Shown here: one piece after another, positions 1-12,394 of the stretch | How the letters are laid out: each line of letters begins with the position of its first letter | Numbering within the stretch: the stretch's first letter is position 1 | Source: Sipunculus nudus | Lineage: Eukaryota; Annelida; Sipuncula; Golfingiida; Sipunculidae | NCBI GenBank assembly: GCA_026874595.1 | Contig: CM049306.1 | Coordinates: forward strand, 79,756,142-79,820,141 | Direction of reading: 5' to 3' | Length of the DNA stretch: 64,000 bases | Position numbers and translations under genes: made by a program | The notes under the pieces: model-generated | Databases searched by the model: none | Told to the model about the DNA's origin: nothing | What the model saw: the letters and a program-made list of their open reading frames with translations, nothing else

Positions 1-792
1 TTCTTTCTGATGTTTTAATCACATTAACCGAGATAAAAGACAAGTTCAAAACTTCACTGCATGAATGCACAGAAATAAATTTCATGGACTTGAAATTATT
101 TTAAATTAAAGTACTTTAAAGGACCTGAATATACCCTGCTATTTTAAATACAGGATACAAGTTGGATTTTGAAGGAATATATCAACCTGCAATTTGTGAT
201 CCTGCAAACATTGTTTTCAGTAAGGAGCTATGGGAGATGCTAACTGCACCAACCCGTACAAGCGTCTTTAATGCAATACTGCATAACAAGATAGGTTCAT
301 GAAACAAATAGTGAACTTAATATATAATACTTTTTCTGCTTATGTTATGTGATCAGCATGTCTAAAAAATATATATGATAATGGCAGACAGGAAAGGACC
401 ATTTGAATTCATTAGTGTTCCCTATAAAAATCAATCAAGTGTGCCAAAAACCTGATCAGGACAGGCAACCCAGAAGACATGCATTCCATGTTAATTAGAA
501 GTGGATAACGAGTGATTTTTGACATGTGCTGCATACTCTCCCGTTGCATATGAATTGCTCATTGACTAACAAAGAGTGATGATGCTGAAAATTACATTCA
601 CCCAGGCTGAGTATAATTATCTGAAGCATCTTGAAATACTGTGGTTTTCTGTTCATTCACATGTGCCAAATTCATGAGATTTGTGACAGGGATATCGTCA
701 CAAAAATGAAACCTTTGTGAATATGACACCTCATCAACACAGGCAAACAGGCTTATTGTGATCTCTTGTTTAATATGGCATCTCATCTATAT
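1..792. other. Intergenic sequence with a MITE fragment
   Basis: AT-rich, no coding frame. Near 636-722 is a fragment of the ATACTGTGG repeat family, with the internal phrase caaaaatgaaacctttgtga that recurs at 38459-38480. The rest shows nothing I can name. Confidence 0.5.
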
Positions 793-800
793 TGTTAGCC
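793..800. repeat. Target-site duplication TGTTAGCC, left copy
   Basis: Exact 8-bp copy of 9710-9717, immediately outside the left end CAGTGGCGTA. Confidence 0.85.
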
Positions 801-859
801 CAGTGGCGTACCTAAGGGGGGCGGGAGGGGCGGTCCGCCTCTGGCGGCACATTTTGGGG

Positions 860-3800
860 GGCGGCATTTCGAGGATTTAGTATAATGAGTGGTACAAGGA
901 ATTCCTCAAAAAAATACAAATTTGGCCTTTTTGTCCCATGTTCAAGTATTCCAGGGATTATAAACTGGACAATGGAACCTACCAAATGATTAGCGAACGT
1001 TTTGTACATTTTTTATGGGCGGCATTTCTGGGATTTAGTATAATCAGTGGCATATAAGGTATGATAAGGAGTTCTTAAAAAGTATAAATTTAGCCTTTTT
1101 GTCCCATGTTCAAGTATTCCAGGGATTATAAACTGGACAGTGGAACCTACAGAATGATTAGCGAATGAATTGTACATTTGTGGGGGCGGCATTTCTGGGA
1201 TTTAGTATAATCAGTGGCATAAGAAGTTCTCAACAAATACAAATTTGGCCTTTTTGTCCCATGTTCAAGTATTCCAGGGATAATAAACTGGACAATTGAA
1301 CCTACCAAATGATTAGCGAACGTTTTGTACATTTTTTATTGGCGGCATTTCTGGGATTTAGTATAATCAGTAGCATAAGGTATGATAAGGAGTTCTCAAA
1401 AAGTACAAATTTGGCCTTTTTGTTCCATGTTCAAGTATTCCAGGGATTATAAACTGGACAGTGGAACCTACACAATGATTAGCGGACGAATTGTACATTT
1501 GTGGGGGCGGCATTTCTGGGATTTAGTATAATCAGTGGCATAAGAAGTTCTCAACAAGTACAAATTTGGCCTTTTTGTCCCATGTTCAAGTATTCCAGGG
1601 ATAATAAACTGGACAATTGAACCTACCAAATGATTAGCGAACGTTTTGTACATTTTTTTATGGGCGGCTTTCTGGGATTTAGTATAATTAGTGGCATAAG
1701 GTATGATAAGGAGTTCTCAAAAAGTACAAATTGGGCCTTTTTGTCCCATGTTCAAGTATTCCAGGGATTATACACTGGTCAGTGGAACCTACACAATGAT
1801 TAGCGAACGAATTGTACATTTGTGGGGGCGACATTTCTGGGATTTAGTATAATCAGTGCCATAAGAAGTTCTCAACAAGTACAAATTTGGCCTTTTTGTC
1901 CCATGTTCAAGTATTCCAGGGATAATAAACTGGACAATTGAACCTACCAAATGATTAGCGAACGTTTTGCACATTTTTTTATGGGCGGCTTTCTGAGATT
2001 TAGTATAATCAGTGGCATAAGGAGTTCTCAAAAAGTACAATTTTGGCCTTTTTCTCCCATGTTCAAGTATTCCAGGGATTATAAACTGGACAGTGGAACC
2101 TACAGAATGATTAGCGAATGAATTGTACATTTGTGGGGGCGGCATTTCGAGGATTTAGTATAATCAGTGGCATAAGGAGTTCTCAAAAAGTACAAATTTG
2201 GCCTTTTTGTCCCATGTTCAAGTATTCCAGGGATAATAAACTGGACAATTGAACCTACCAAATGATTAGCGAACGTTTTGTACATTTTTTATTGGCGGCA
2301 TTTCTGGGATTTAGTATAATCAGTAGCATAAGGTATGATAAGGAGTTCTCAAAAAGTACAAATTTGGCCTTTTTGTTCCATGTTCAAGTATTCCAGGGAT
2401 TATAAACTGGACAGTGGAACCTACACAATGATTAGCGAACGAATTGTACATTTGTGGGGGCGGCATTTCTGGGATTTAGTATAATCAGTGGCATAAGAAG
2501 TTCTCAACAAGTACAAATTTGGCCTTTTTGTCCCATGTTCAAGTATTCCAGGGATAATAAACTGGACAATTGAACCTACCAAATGATTAGCGAACGTTTT
2601 GCACATTTTTTTATGGGCGGCTTTCTGAGATTTAGTATAATCAGTGGCATAAGGAGTTCTCAAAAAGTACAATTTTGGCCTTTTTCTCCCATGTTCAAGT
2701 ATTCCAGGGATTATAAACTGGACATTGGAACCTACACAGTGATTAGCGAACGAATTGTACATTTGTGGGGGCGGCATTTCTGGGATTTAGTATAATCAGT
2801 GGCATAAGGAGTTCTCAAAAAGTACAAATTTGGCCTTTTTGTTCCATGTTCAAGTATTCCAGGGATTATAAACTGGACAATGGAACCTACAGAATGATTA
2901 GCGGACGAATTTTACATTTGTGGGGGCGGCATTTCTGGGATTTTGTATAATTAGTGGCATAAGGAGTCCTCAAAAAGTACAAATTTGGCCTTTTTGTCCC
3001 ATGTTAAAGTATTCCAGGGATTATAAACTGGACTATGGAACCTACCAAATGATTAGCGAACGTTTGGTATATATTTTTTTATGGGCGGCATTTCTGGGAT
3101 TTAGCATAATCAGTGGCATAAGGTATGATAAGGAGTTCTCACAAAGTACAAATTTTGCCTTTTTGTCCCATGTTCAAGTATTCCAGGGATTATAAACTGG
3201 ACAGTGGAACCTACACAATGATTAGCGAACGAATTGTACATTTGTGGGGGCGGCATTTCTGGGATTTAGTATAATCAGTGGCATAAGAAGTTCTCAACAA
3301 GTACAAATTTGGCCTTTTTGTCCCATGTTCAAGTATTCCAGGGATAATAAACTGGACAATTGAACCTACCAAATGATTAGCGAACGTTTTGTACATTTTT
3401 TTTATTGGCGGCATTTCTGGGATTTAGTATAATCAGTAGCATAAGGTATGATAAGGAGTTCTCAAAAAGTACAAATTTGGCCTTTTTGTTCCATGTTCAA
3501 GTATTCCAGGGATTATAAACTGGACAGTGGAACCTACACAATGATTAGCGAACGAATTGTACATTTGTGGGGGCGGCATTTCTGGGATTTAGTATAATCA
3601 GTGGCATAAGAAGTTCTCAACAAGTACAAATTTGGCCTTTTTGTCCCATGTTCAAGTATTCCAGGGATAATAAACTGGACAATTGAACCTACCAAATGAT
3701 TAGCGAACGTTTTGTACATTTTTTATTGGCGGCATTTCTGGGATTTAGTATAATCAGTAGCATAAGGTATGATAAGGAGTTCTCAAAAAGTACAAATTTG

Positions 3801-6800
3801 GCCTTTTTGTTCCATGTTCAAGTATTCCAGGGATTATAAACTGGACAGTGGAACCTACACAATGATTAGCGAACGAATTGTACATTTGTGGGGGCGGCAT
3901 TTCTGGGATTTAGTATAATCAGTGGCATAAGAAGTTCTCAACAAGTACAAATTTGGCCTTTTTGTCCCATGTTCAAGTATTCCAGGGATAATAAACTGGA
4001 CAATTGAACCTACCAAATGATTAGCGAACGTTTTGTACATTTTTTATTGGCGGCATTTCTGGGATTTAGTATAATCAGTAGCATAAGGTATGATAAGGAG
4101 TTCTCAAAAAGTACAAATTTGGCCTTTTTGTTCCATGTTCAAGTATTCCAGGGATTATAAACTGGAAAGTGGAACCTACACAATGATTAGCGGACGAATT
4201 GTACATTTGTGGGGGCGGCATTTCTGGGATTTAGTATAATCAGTGGCATAAGAAGTTCTCAACAAGTACAAATTTGGCCTTTTTGTCCCATGTTCAAGTA
4301 TTCCAGGGATAATAAACTGGACAATTGAACCTACCAAATGATTAGCGAACGTTTTGTACATTTTTTTATTGGCGGCATTTCTGGGATTTAGTATAATCAG
4401 TAGCATAAGGTATGATAAGGAGTTCTCAAAAAGTACAAATTTGGCCTTTTTGTTCCATGTTCAAGTATTCCAGGGATTATAAACTGGACAGTGAAACCTA
4501 CACAATGATTAGCGAACGAATTGTACATTTGTGGGGGCGGCATTTCTGGGATTTAGTAGAATCAGTGGCATAAGGAGTCCTCAAAAAGTACAAATTTGGC
4601 CTTTTTGTCCCATGTTCAAGTATTCCAGGGATAATAAACTGGACAATGGAACCTACCAAATGATTAGCGAACGTTTTGTACATTTTTTTTATGGGCGGCA
4701 TTTCTGGGATTTAGTATAATCAGTAGCATAAGATATGATAAGGAGTTCTCAAAAAGTACAAATTTGGCCTTTTTGTTCCATGTTCAAGTATTCCAGGGAT
4801 TATAAACTGGACAGTGGAACCTACACAATGATTAGCGAACGAATTGTACATTTGTGGGGGCGGCATTTCTGGGATTTAGTATAATCAGTGGCATAAGAAG
4901 TTCTCAACAAGTACAAATTTGGCCTTTTTGTCCCATGTTCAAGTATTCCAGGGATAATAAACTGGACAATTGAACCTACCAAATGATTAGCGAACGTTTT
5001 GTACATTTTTTTATTGGCGGCATTTCTGGGATTTAGTATAATCAGTAGCATAAGGTATGATAAGGAGTTCTCAAAAAGTACAAATTTGGCCTTTTTGTTC
5101 CATGTTCAAGTATTCCAGGGATTATAAACTGGACAGTGGAACCTACACAATGATTAGCGGACGAATTGTACATTTGTGGGGGCGGCATTTCTGGGATTTA
5201 GTATAATCAGTGGCATAAGAAGTTCTCAACAAGTACAAATTTGGCCTTTTTGTCCCATGTTCAAGCATTCCAGGGATTATAAACTGGACAATTGAACCTA
5301 CCAAATGATTAGCGAACGTTTTGTACATTTTTTTATGGGCGGCTTTCTGGGATTTAGTATAATTAGTGGCATAAGGTATGATAAGGAGTTCTCAAAAAGT
5401 ACAAATTGGGCCTTTTTGTCCCATGATCAAGTATTCCAGGGATTATAAACTGGACAGTGGAACCTACACAATGACTAGCGAACGAATTGTACATTTGTGG
5501 GGGCAGCATTTCTGGGATTTAGTGTAATCAGTGGCATAAGGAGTTCCTCAAAAAAGTTCAAATTCGGCCTTTATGTCCCATGTTTAAGTATTCCAGGGAT
5601 TATAAACTGGAAATGGAACCTACCAAATGATTAGCGAACGTTTTGTACATTATTTTTTATGGGCAGCATTTCTGGGATTTAGTATAATCAGTGGCATAAG
5701 GAGTTCTCAAAAAGTACAAATTTGGCCTTTTTTTCCCATGTTCAAGTATTCCAGGGATAATAAACTGGACAATTGAACCTACCAAATGATTAGCGAACGT
5801 TTTGTACATTTTTTTATTGGCGGCATTTCTGGGATTTAGTATAATCAGTAGCATAAGGTATGATGAGGAGTTCTCAAAAAGTACAAATTTGGCCTTTTTG
5901 TTCCATGTTCAAGTATTCCAGGGATTATAAACTGGACAGTGGAACCTACACAATGATTAGCGAACGAATTGTACATTTGTGGGGGCGGCATTTCTGGGAT
6001 TTAGTATAATCAGTGGCATAAGAAGTTCTCAACAAGTACAAATTTGGCCTTTTTGTCCCATGTTCAAGCATTCCATGATCCAGGGATTATAAACTGGACA
6101 ATGGAACCTACAGAATGATTAGCGAACGAATTTTACATTTGTGGGGGCGGCATTTCTGGGATTAAGTATAATCAGTGGCATAAGGAGTCCTCAAAAAGTA
6201 CAAATTTGGCCTTTTTGTCCCATGTTCAAGTATTCCAGGGATAATAAACTGGACAATTGAACCTACCAAATAATTAGCGAACGTTTTGAACAATTTTTTT
6301 ATGGGCAGCTTTCTGGGATTTAGTATAATCAGTGGCATAAGGTATGATAAGGAGTTCTCAAAAAGAACAAATTTTGCCTTTTTGTCCCATGTTCAAGTAT
6401 TCCCGGGGATATAAACTGGACAGTGGAACCTACACAATGATTAGCGAACGAATTGTACATTTGTGGGGGCGGCATTTCTGGGATTTAGTATAATCAGTGC
6501 CATAAGAAGTTCTCAACAAGTACAAATTTGGCCTTTTTGTCCCATGTTCAAGTATTCCAGGGATAATAAACTGGACAATTGAACCTACACAATGATTAGC
6601 GACCGTTTTGTACATTTTTTATGGGCGGCTTTCTGGGATTTAGTATAATTAGTGGCATAAGGTATGACAAGGAGTTCTCAAAAAGTACAAATTTGGCCTT
6701 TTTGTCCCATGTTCAAGTATTCCAGGGATTATAAACTGGACAGTAGAACCTACACAATGATTAGCGAACGAATTGTACATTTGTTGGGGCGGCATTTCTG

Positions 6801-7560
6801 GGATTTAGTATAATCAGTGGCATAAGGAGTTCCTAAAAAAAGTTCAAATTCGGCCTTTATGTCCCATGTTTAAGTATTCCAGGGATTATAAACTGGACAA
6901 TGGAACCTTCCAAATGATTAGCGAACGTTTTGTACATTTTTTTTATGGGCAGCATTTCTGGGATTTAGTATAATCAGTGGCATAAGGAGTTCTCAAAAAG
7001 TACAAATTTGGCCTTTTTTTCCCATGTTCAAGTATTCCAGGGATAATAAACTGGACAATGGAACCTACCAAATGATTAGCGAACGTTTTGTACATTTGTT
7101 TAAGGGCGGCATTTCTGGGATTTAGTATAATCAGTGGCATAACGTATGATAAGGAGTTCTCAAAAAGTACAAATTTTGCCTTTTTGTTCCATGTTCAAGT
7201 ATTCCAGGGATTATAATCTGGAAAGTGGAACCTACACAATGATTAGCGAACGAATTGTACATTTGTGGGGGCGGCATTTCTGGGATTTAGTATAATCAGT
7301 GGCATAAGGAGTTCTCAAAAAGTACAAATTTGGCCTTTTTGTCCCATGTTCAAGTATTCCAGGGATTATAAACTGGACAGTGGAACCTACACAATGATTA
7401 GCGAACGAATTGTACATTTATGGAGGCGGCATTTCTGGGATTTAGTATAATCATTGGCATAAGGAGTTCCTCAAAAAGTTCAAATTCGGCCTTTTTGTCC
7501 CTTTCAAGAATTTCAGGGATTAAACACTTTGGCAGTGGAACCACCAAATATTTTGCGGAC
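860..7560. repeat. Satellite-like array, 321-bp dimeric unit (about 21 copies)
   Basis: Head-to-tail array with a regular spacing of about 321 bp, visible from repeated landmarks at 1147, 1468, 1789, then 3534, 3855, 4176, 4498, 4821 and 5143. Each unit is two related halves of about 160 bp that share ggcggcatttctgggattta, catgttcaagtattccaggg and gattagcgaacg. They differ in having a ggtatgataagg insertion and gaattgtacatttgtggggg versus gttttgtacatttttt. The first half-unit grades into the left end of the transposon, so the array was probably amplified from subterminal sequence. Repeated open frames of about 61 codons on the minus strand arise because 321 is divisible by three; I do not regard them as genes. 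Confidence 0.9.
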
Positions 7561-8158
7561 GATCTCTATAGAGGCAAGCTATACGCAAAAAAAAAAAAAA
7601 GAAAAAAGAAATACATATCTGTAGTTATTCTTTGTTAGGTCTGTGGTCTTTCAATATCAGAACGCCTTCGATTAACTGACCATCATGCAAAAAGCTTGCA
7701 TTTCAGGGCGGTCGTCGTTTACAGAAATCCCTAGCAGCACCTGATAATCACCAGGGAAAAACCCTGCCAGAAGACCAATGGCCCCCGGTGGTTGGGGTGA
7801 GGTGTCTGTCATACACATTGTGCGAAAAAATATTTTTACGAATTGTGTTGCCCTTCCCTTGGAAAGAATTTCCATTCTTGAACCCTTGAATTCCCGAAAT
7901 TCCAGGATATTTAAACAGCCTAAAACAACCTGAAACGCCCTTTTTCCACGATTCTTCATACTCTAGCATAAGTCTTGTTAAATTACAGACGTTTACACTA
8001 TCGTGTTTATAATGAGTACTACCTATAAATGTCTGTGTCTTTTGATTAACCAATATGGCCTGCATGATCTTTTATGTAACGTGAATAAAAGCAATAAACA
8101 CCCAGGCCTATATGTAGGAATTATTTAACTTTAAAATATAATTCTATTATAAATGTAT
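7561..8158. other. Unique interior of the hAT-like element
   Basis: Non-repeated segment between the 321-bp array and the 542-bp duplication. Two overlapping minus-strand frames of 95 and 105 codons (7672-7959 and 7748-8065) are open here. Neither shows a recognisable domain or transposase motif and each overlaps the other in a different frame, so I leave them as unassigned. It could be residue of an ancestral coding region. Confidence 0.4.
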
Positions 8159-9240
8159 GGCGGGATGAATCCCCCTGGCCGCTTAGCCAATGTTCAATAT
8201 ACGTATCAAGTATCAGTTTTAACTTTTAGAGTTCAAAACTTAAATTAAAGATATATTTACCTGTACTGTTAATTCTGTTATTAACAGTTTAATTATCCAC
8301 TACCTACAGACAATTGTTGTATATTGTGACAAATCATTTGAAATTAAATTATAGGCCTAATATATATTTAAATTATATCATTACTTGAAATTTATTTAAA
8401 TACTTTATTGAATAACAAATAGTCATAAATTCATAAATAAAACCTCGCAAAGTGCATAATCACTTTAATTCTTAAATGATTTTGATGTAGCCTTGAAATA
8501 AAGTATGCTTTTAACTTATAGGATTTTTTAATTAAACAAAGTCAGTTTGTCCAAACAGTGGATTTTTTTTATGTGAAAATATTAAACATGCCCTGCCTAC
8601 ATATATAGGCTTAACTCATGAATTACGCTTTTTCAGTAAAGACTAAAGTGCCTTGCATGCAGCAGTACCATGCATATCTCAATAACACTATTATGTGTCC
8701 GGCGGGATGAATCCCCCTGGCCGCTTAGCCAATGTTCAATATACGTATCAAGTATCAGTTTTAACTTTTAGAGTTCAAAACTTAAATTAAAGATATATTT
8801 ACCTGTACTGTTCTGTTATTAACAGTTTAATTATCCACTACCTACAGACAATTGTTGTATATTGTGACAAATCATTTGAAATTAAATTATAGGCCTTATA
8901 TATATTTAAATTATATCATTACTTGAAATTTATTTAAATACTTTATTGAATAACAAATAGTCATAAATTCATAAATAAAACCTCGCAAAGTGCATAATCA
9001 CTTTAATTCTTAAATGATTTTGATGTAGCCTTGAAATAAAGTATGCTTTTAACTTATAGGATTTTTTAATTAAACAAAGTCAGTTTGTCCAAACAGTGGA
9101 TTTTTTTTTATGTGAAAATATTAAACATGCCCGGCCTACATATATAGGCTTAACTCATGAATTACGCTTTTTCAGTAAAGACTAAAGTGCCTTGCATGCA
9201 GCAGTACCATGCATATCTCAATAGCTCTATTAGGTGTACC
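8159..9240. repeat. 542-bp tandem duplication inside the transposon
   Basis: Two adjacent copies, 8159-8700 and 8701 to about 9240, both opening ggcgggatgaatccccctgg and closing near gcatatctcaata. They differ by only a few substitutions and small indels (for example attaattctgttatt versus gttctgttatt), so the duplication is recent compared with the transposon's divergence from its array. No coding frame. Confidence 0.9.
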
Positions 9241-10009
9241 TGCTGTCATATGCGTTAACAAGAGGTGGAATTAAAAATGTGACAAGGTATTTGTAAACGT
9301 TGAGAATGGAATAACACTCACCAAATAAAGTTTTTTCCCAAGCTGAGTATAAAGTTATCATGAATCGTATTTACATGAATGATGAAAGTTTAATTTCACA
9401 CATTTCACTGTTTATAGTTACAATTTATTCGTTTTATTCCTTTCTGTTCAATTCAAAATGAAATATAATTGTTTGAGCTTCGAGCGATCTTTTGATTTAC
9501 ATTAGCAAAGAGATGTCTGCTCTTTAATATGTGGCGGCAGAATTCCTTGCCAGTGAATCCATATAATTGCGTTGTGGTCAAATACAAGCCTGTATCAAGG
9601 ACATTTGGCACGATATATTTCAATATGTTATCCAGGTTTTAATGTTTTGTTAGAGGGGCGGAAATTTCTAAGACCGCTCCGGGCGGCAATGAGGCTAGGT
9701 ACGCCGCTATGTTAGCCATAAATCAAAGATTAATATAATGAATAATATCAAATCTTTTGTGTATCTACCATTATTGAAAAAAAATTTCATTAATTAGATG
9801 TATCATTAGGTCCTCGTTAGTTCAGATTTTTATGCGATATAAGGTAACTGATGTTTTTTTTTATGTAATAATTTTTTTTATGTTGGAGGTAACCGCCTCC
9901 ATTTTTTAATGCTAGCTTAACTTATTATATGTACATCTGCAAATTTCCATTCTGGACTAAGTGACAGGGCAGTATCACACGCCTCCTCTCATTTGATATT
10001 CTGGCGTTA
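9241..10009. other. Right end of transposon and flanking AT-rich spacer
   Basis: 9241-9709 is unique, AT-rich sequence closing with the GGCGG-rich transposon terminus. 9718-10009 is AT-rich spacer with no gene. Confidence 0.5.
9710..9717. repeat. Target-site duplication TGTTAGCC, right copy
   Basis: Exact 8-bp copy of 793-800, immediately outside the right end TACGCCGCTA. Confidence 0.85.
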
Positions 10010-10252
10010 ACCAGGCCCGGTGACTACTGCACCTGCGGGCCCTGGGTTGGTGATCATACCACCGAGGACCCCCGCAAGGCGCACCTTTGTGAGGGAAACA
10101 CGGCCGTTGGGCAGGACCTTCCCATTAAGCCTGCAGAGCGCTCACCCTTGGTGGGGTCGACCGTGAAAAATCTCACCGCCTTGACTGAGGTTCGAACTCG
10201 CGATCTCCCGGCTTTGAGTCCTGCGCTCTATCCCCGAGCCACAGAAGCTGGT
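10010..10252 (-). mobile_element. tRNA-derived SINE
   Basis: Reading the minus strand from 10252: a tRNA-like head with A box TGGCTCGGGGATAGAGCG (plus coordinates 10224-10241) and B box GAGTTCGAACC (10189-10199) with an anticodon-loop-like spacing, then a non-tRNA body. An RNA polymerase III promoter in a tRNA head with an unrelated body is the definition of a SINE. The body phrase gcgcacctttgtg is shared with the element at 15840-16095. Confidence 0.75.
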
Positions 10253-10428
10253 TAACTGATATGTTATGTAAATTGTGTAAGTTAATGTAAGATAAGATCA
10301 TAAAATTTAACCCCCCCCCTATGAAAAGCCAAAGAAGAGTATATGGCAAAAATTAAACCCTGTGAATATGAAGCCAACTACAGTCCGTATTCTCCAGTAT
10401 GAATATTGCTCCACACACGGCGGTAATA

Positions 10429-10641
10429 CACTGCAAGCATCCAAGACATTTTTTCATGTAACTGCTGCTTGGTATGGCAAGGTTCTCTGGGCAGGAACAC
10501 CCGGAGTGCTCAATGCAGTACCATGCTTTTGGTGGTTTGATTACAATTCTGTGCTTTGTGAGCACCCTGCTGTTCCTGCCCAGAGAACCTTGCTAAGCCA
10601 AGCAGTGGTTACATGAAATAATATCTGGGAAGACTGTAGTG
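10429..10641. mobile_element. Palindromic MITE (copy 1)
   Basis: 213 bp with inverted termini of about 75 bp: left CACTGCAAGC, right (inverted) CACTACAGTC, both continuing through TTTCATGTAAC and AAGGTTCTCTGGGCAGGAAC. It is flanked by TA on both sides. A second copy lies at 26247-26457. The two opposing open frames seen here are a consequence of the palindrome, not genes. Confidence 0.75.
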
Positions 10642-10716
10642 TATAACCACTGCGCCAGGAGAGGATGTTTCAGAGGAATATAGACAGAACAACTCTTTTT
10701 CAAAATGCACAATAAC

Positions 10717-10722
10717 TTTATT
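10717..10722 (-). terminator. Candidate distal polyadenylation signal AATAAA
   Basis: Minus-strand AGCAATAAAGTTATTGTG is a canonical hexamer downstream of the ADGRA stop codon. It precedes the next repeat block (MITE at 10429-10641), consistent with the gene ending here. A T-rich or GT-rich downstream element is only weakly visible. Confidence 0.4.
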
Positions 10723-11191
10723 GCTAGGGTACAGCTAGTGAAATCTGTCTGCATTGCACTGGGACACTACAGTCACATCAAACATGTTGCACGCTGATGA
10801 TGATAATAATAATATTAATAATAATATTATAATACTGTACAAAAGAGGGCAACTATACCAGACTACTATCTATCCCTGATATTCTTCTCTTCATTCTGGA
10901 TCAGTCCATATATACACTACTAATAAATAATATTAAAACGATGATAATTCACAGGACCAATCTCTGGCAATATGACCACACATACAAAGGTACATAAAAT
11001 TACATATCATTTCATCGTGGTTATAATAATCTTATTAAAAAAATATTTCATGCTGATGGTAAAAACAATTGGAAATTATAATCAAATAAATTAGAACTAA
11101 ATGTATAAAGGTGGTGATTCGTTCTCACATACGAGACATGCCCTTCATAGTTGCAAATCATGCACTGGTATTTTTAATATTAACATTTATA

Positions 11192-11310
11192 TACAGTAGA
11201 ACTTCTCTATAACAGACACTGACAGGACCTGGGTTTGTGTATGTATAAGAGAGGTGCCTGCATCAGACAAGTGTGCATAATCAAGAGATGTCTATATTAG
11301 TTTATATATA
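11192..11310. repeat. Fragment of a DNA-transposon-like repeat
   Basis: tacagtagaacttctctata followed by aacagacactgacaggacct and a near-inverted tail (agagaggtgcctg, taatcaagagatgtc) resembles common invertebrate mariner-type MITE ends. Called from phrasing only. Confidence 0.35.
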
Positions 11311-12388
11311 TAGTGTGATATATATAACTGGTTTCAAGCAGGCAGTGGTTAATGTTTATAAAAAATATTTATTTGGATTATTACAAATTTTCATTTTAAA
11401 TCCTAATTATCTTACCTGGTGGGAATAGAATTTGCTGCATCTGAAGGTAATTAACATACTTTTTATTAAATAGATACTGTCATATAAGAGTTTGTTTCAA
11501 ATTTGCTATTCAACATACCTGTATAACATATACCAGTATTTTAATTTAATGTATAATAATATGTAAAAGGGACCTCTTGTTTTGATGTAAAAAGTGAAAA
11601 TATTTTTATCACACTTAAAACAGACCGAAATTAATCCTACAGACATCTGATTATAAAACAATTCTTGGTAAATTCTAAAAATAAGAAAAAAAATTTATAT
11701 GACTTTTAAAACACACTAAAATAACCAATAACATCAGGTCACCCGTATTTCAACATTTTAATGAACAAGATTTTTTATATATTTGGTCTGATATTCATAT
11801 CACATTAAGGATGGTTTTCTATATATGTATTTCGTATACATAGTCTTTAAGTGAAGTCCATATCCAGGTGCCACAGGGAATGTTTTTTTGAGGACTACAA
11901 AAATCACATTGTCAAATTCTGGTTTTAGCATGGATTTTCAAAATTCAGGCTGTGTTGTATATGCTCCATTTTTAATTGATATAAATAACATTTTGGTTAT
12001 AAATCTTTCATAGTGTGAAAGATTTTATAAAATATATGTGTAAATATTCATTGTGCAAAAAAATTACTACATAATTTTAAAAACTAATAATATTTGATAT
12101 TTTGATAATAATAATTAAATGATCTATTGGCCTGCCTAGTTTAGGATCTAAAACAGACTCCACACACATACCAATGGACAAAAAATCTTCCAGACTATGT
12201 GCATGGACTAAGCACTTGGAATACAAATGGAAGACCACCTTAATACACAAAATATTTAAAGAGAAATACAAGATTTGTATCAAATTTAGAATTTGCATCT
12301 AAGCATGTGAACGAAATGACAAACTTTTTGGGAACTGGTATGTTTTGATTCAAAATTTTATTCCAAAAATTAAATAATGGGTACAATG

Positions 12389-12394
12389 TTTATT
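12389..12394 (-). terminator. Candidate proximal polyadenylation signal AATAAA
   Basis: Minus-strand GGCAATAAACATTG, about 0.9 kb past the ADGRA stop codon. It is one of several TTTATT occurrences on the plus strand in this AT-rich stretch, so it could be coincidental. Confidence 0.3.

Larger units (their letters stand above)
801..9709. mobile_element. 8.9-kb non-autonomous hAT-like transposon with internal tandem array
   Basis: The ends are CAGTGGCGTACCTA at 801 and its imperfect inverse at the right end (TAGCGGCGTACCTA read inward from 9709, 12 of 14 matching). They are flanked by an exact 8-bp duplication, TGTTAGCC at 793-800 and 9710-9717. An 8-bp target duplication with CAG-like short inverted ends is the hallmark of the hAT superfamily. 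GGCGG-rich subterminal sequence occurs at both ends (834-880 and 9655-9690). No transposase frame is present; the interior is a 321-bp tandem array, a unique stretch and a 542-bp duplication. It is therefore a defective, internally expanded derivative mobilised in trans. Confidence 0.85.

Noticed and set aside
1147-7417. Many short minus- and plus-strand ORFs as a gene family
   Set aside because: They recur at the satellite period because 321 is divisible by three, appear on both strands, and lack any domain.
801-7560. CRISPR array
   Set aside because: Units are contiguous 321-bp repeats without distinct spacers and the DNA is eukaryotic.
10189-10252. Functional tRNA gene
   Set aside because: The A and B boxes are present but the head does not fold cleanly into a full cloverleaf with an acceptor stem and is fused to a SINE body.
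10353-10616. Overlapping ORFs of 70 and 84 codons
   Set aside because: They lie in the arms of a palindromic MITE and mirror one another.
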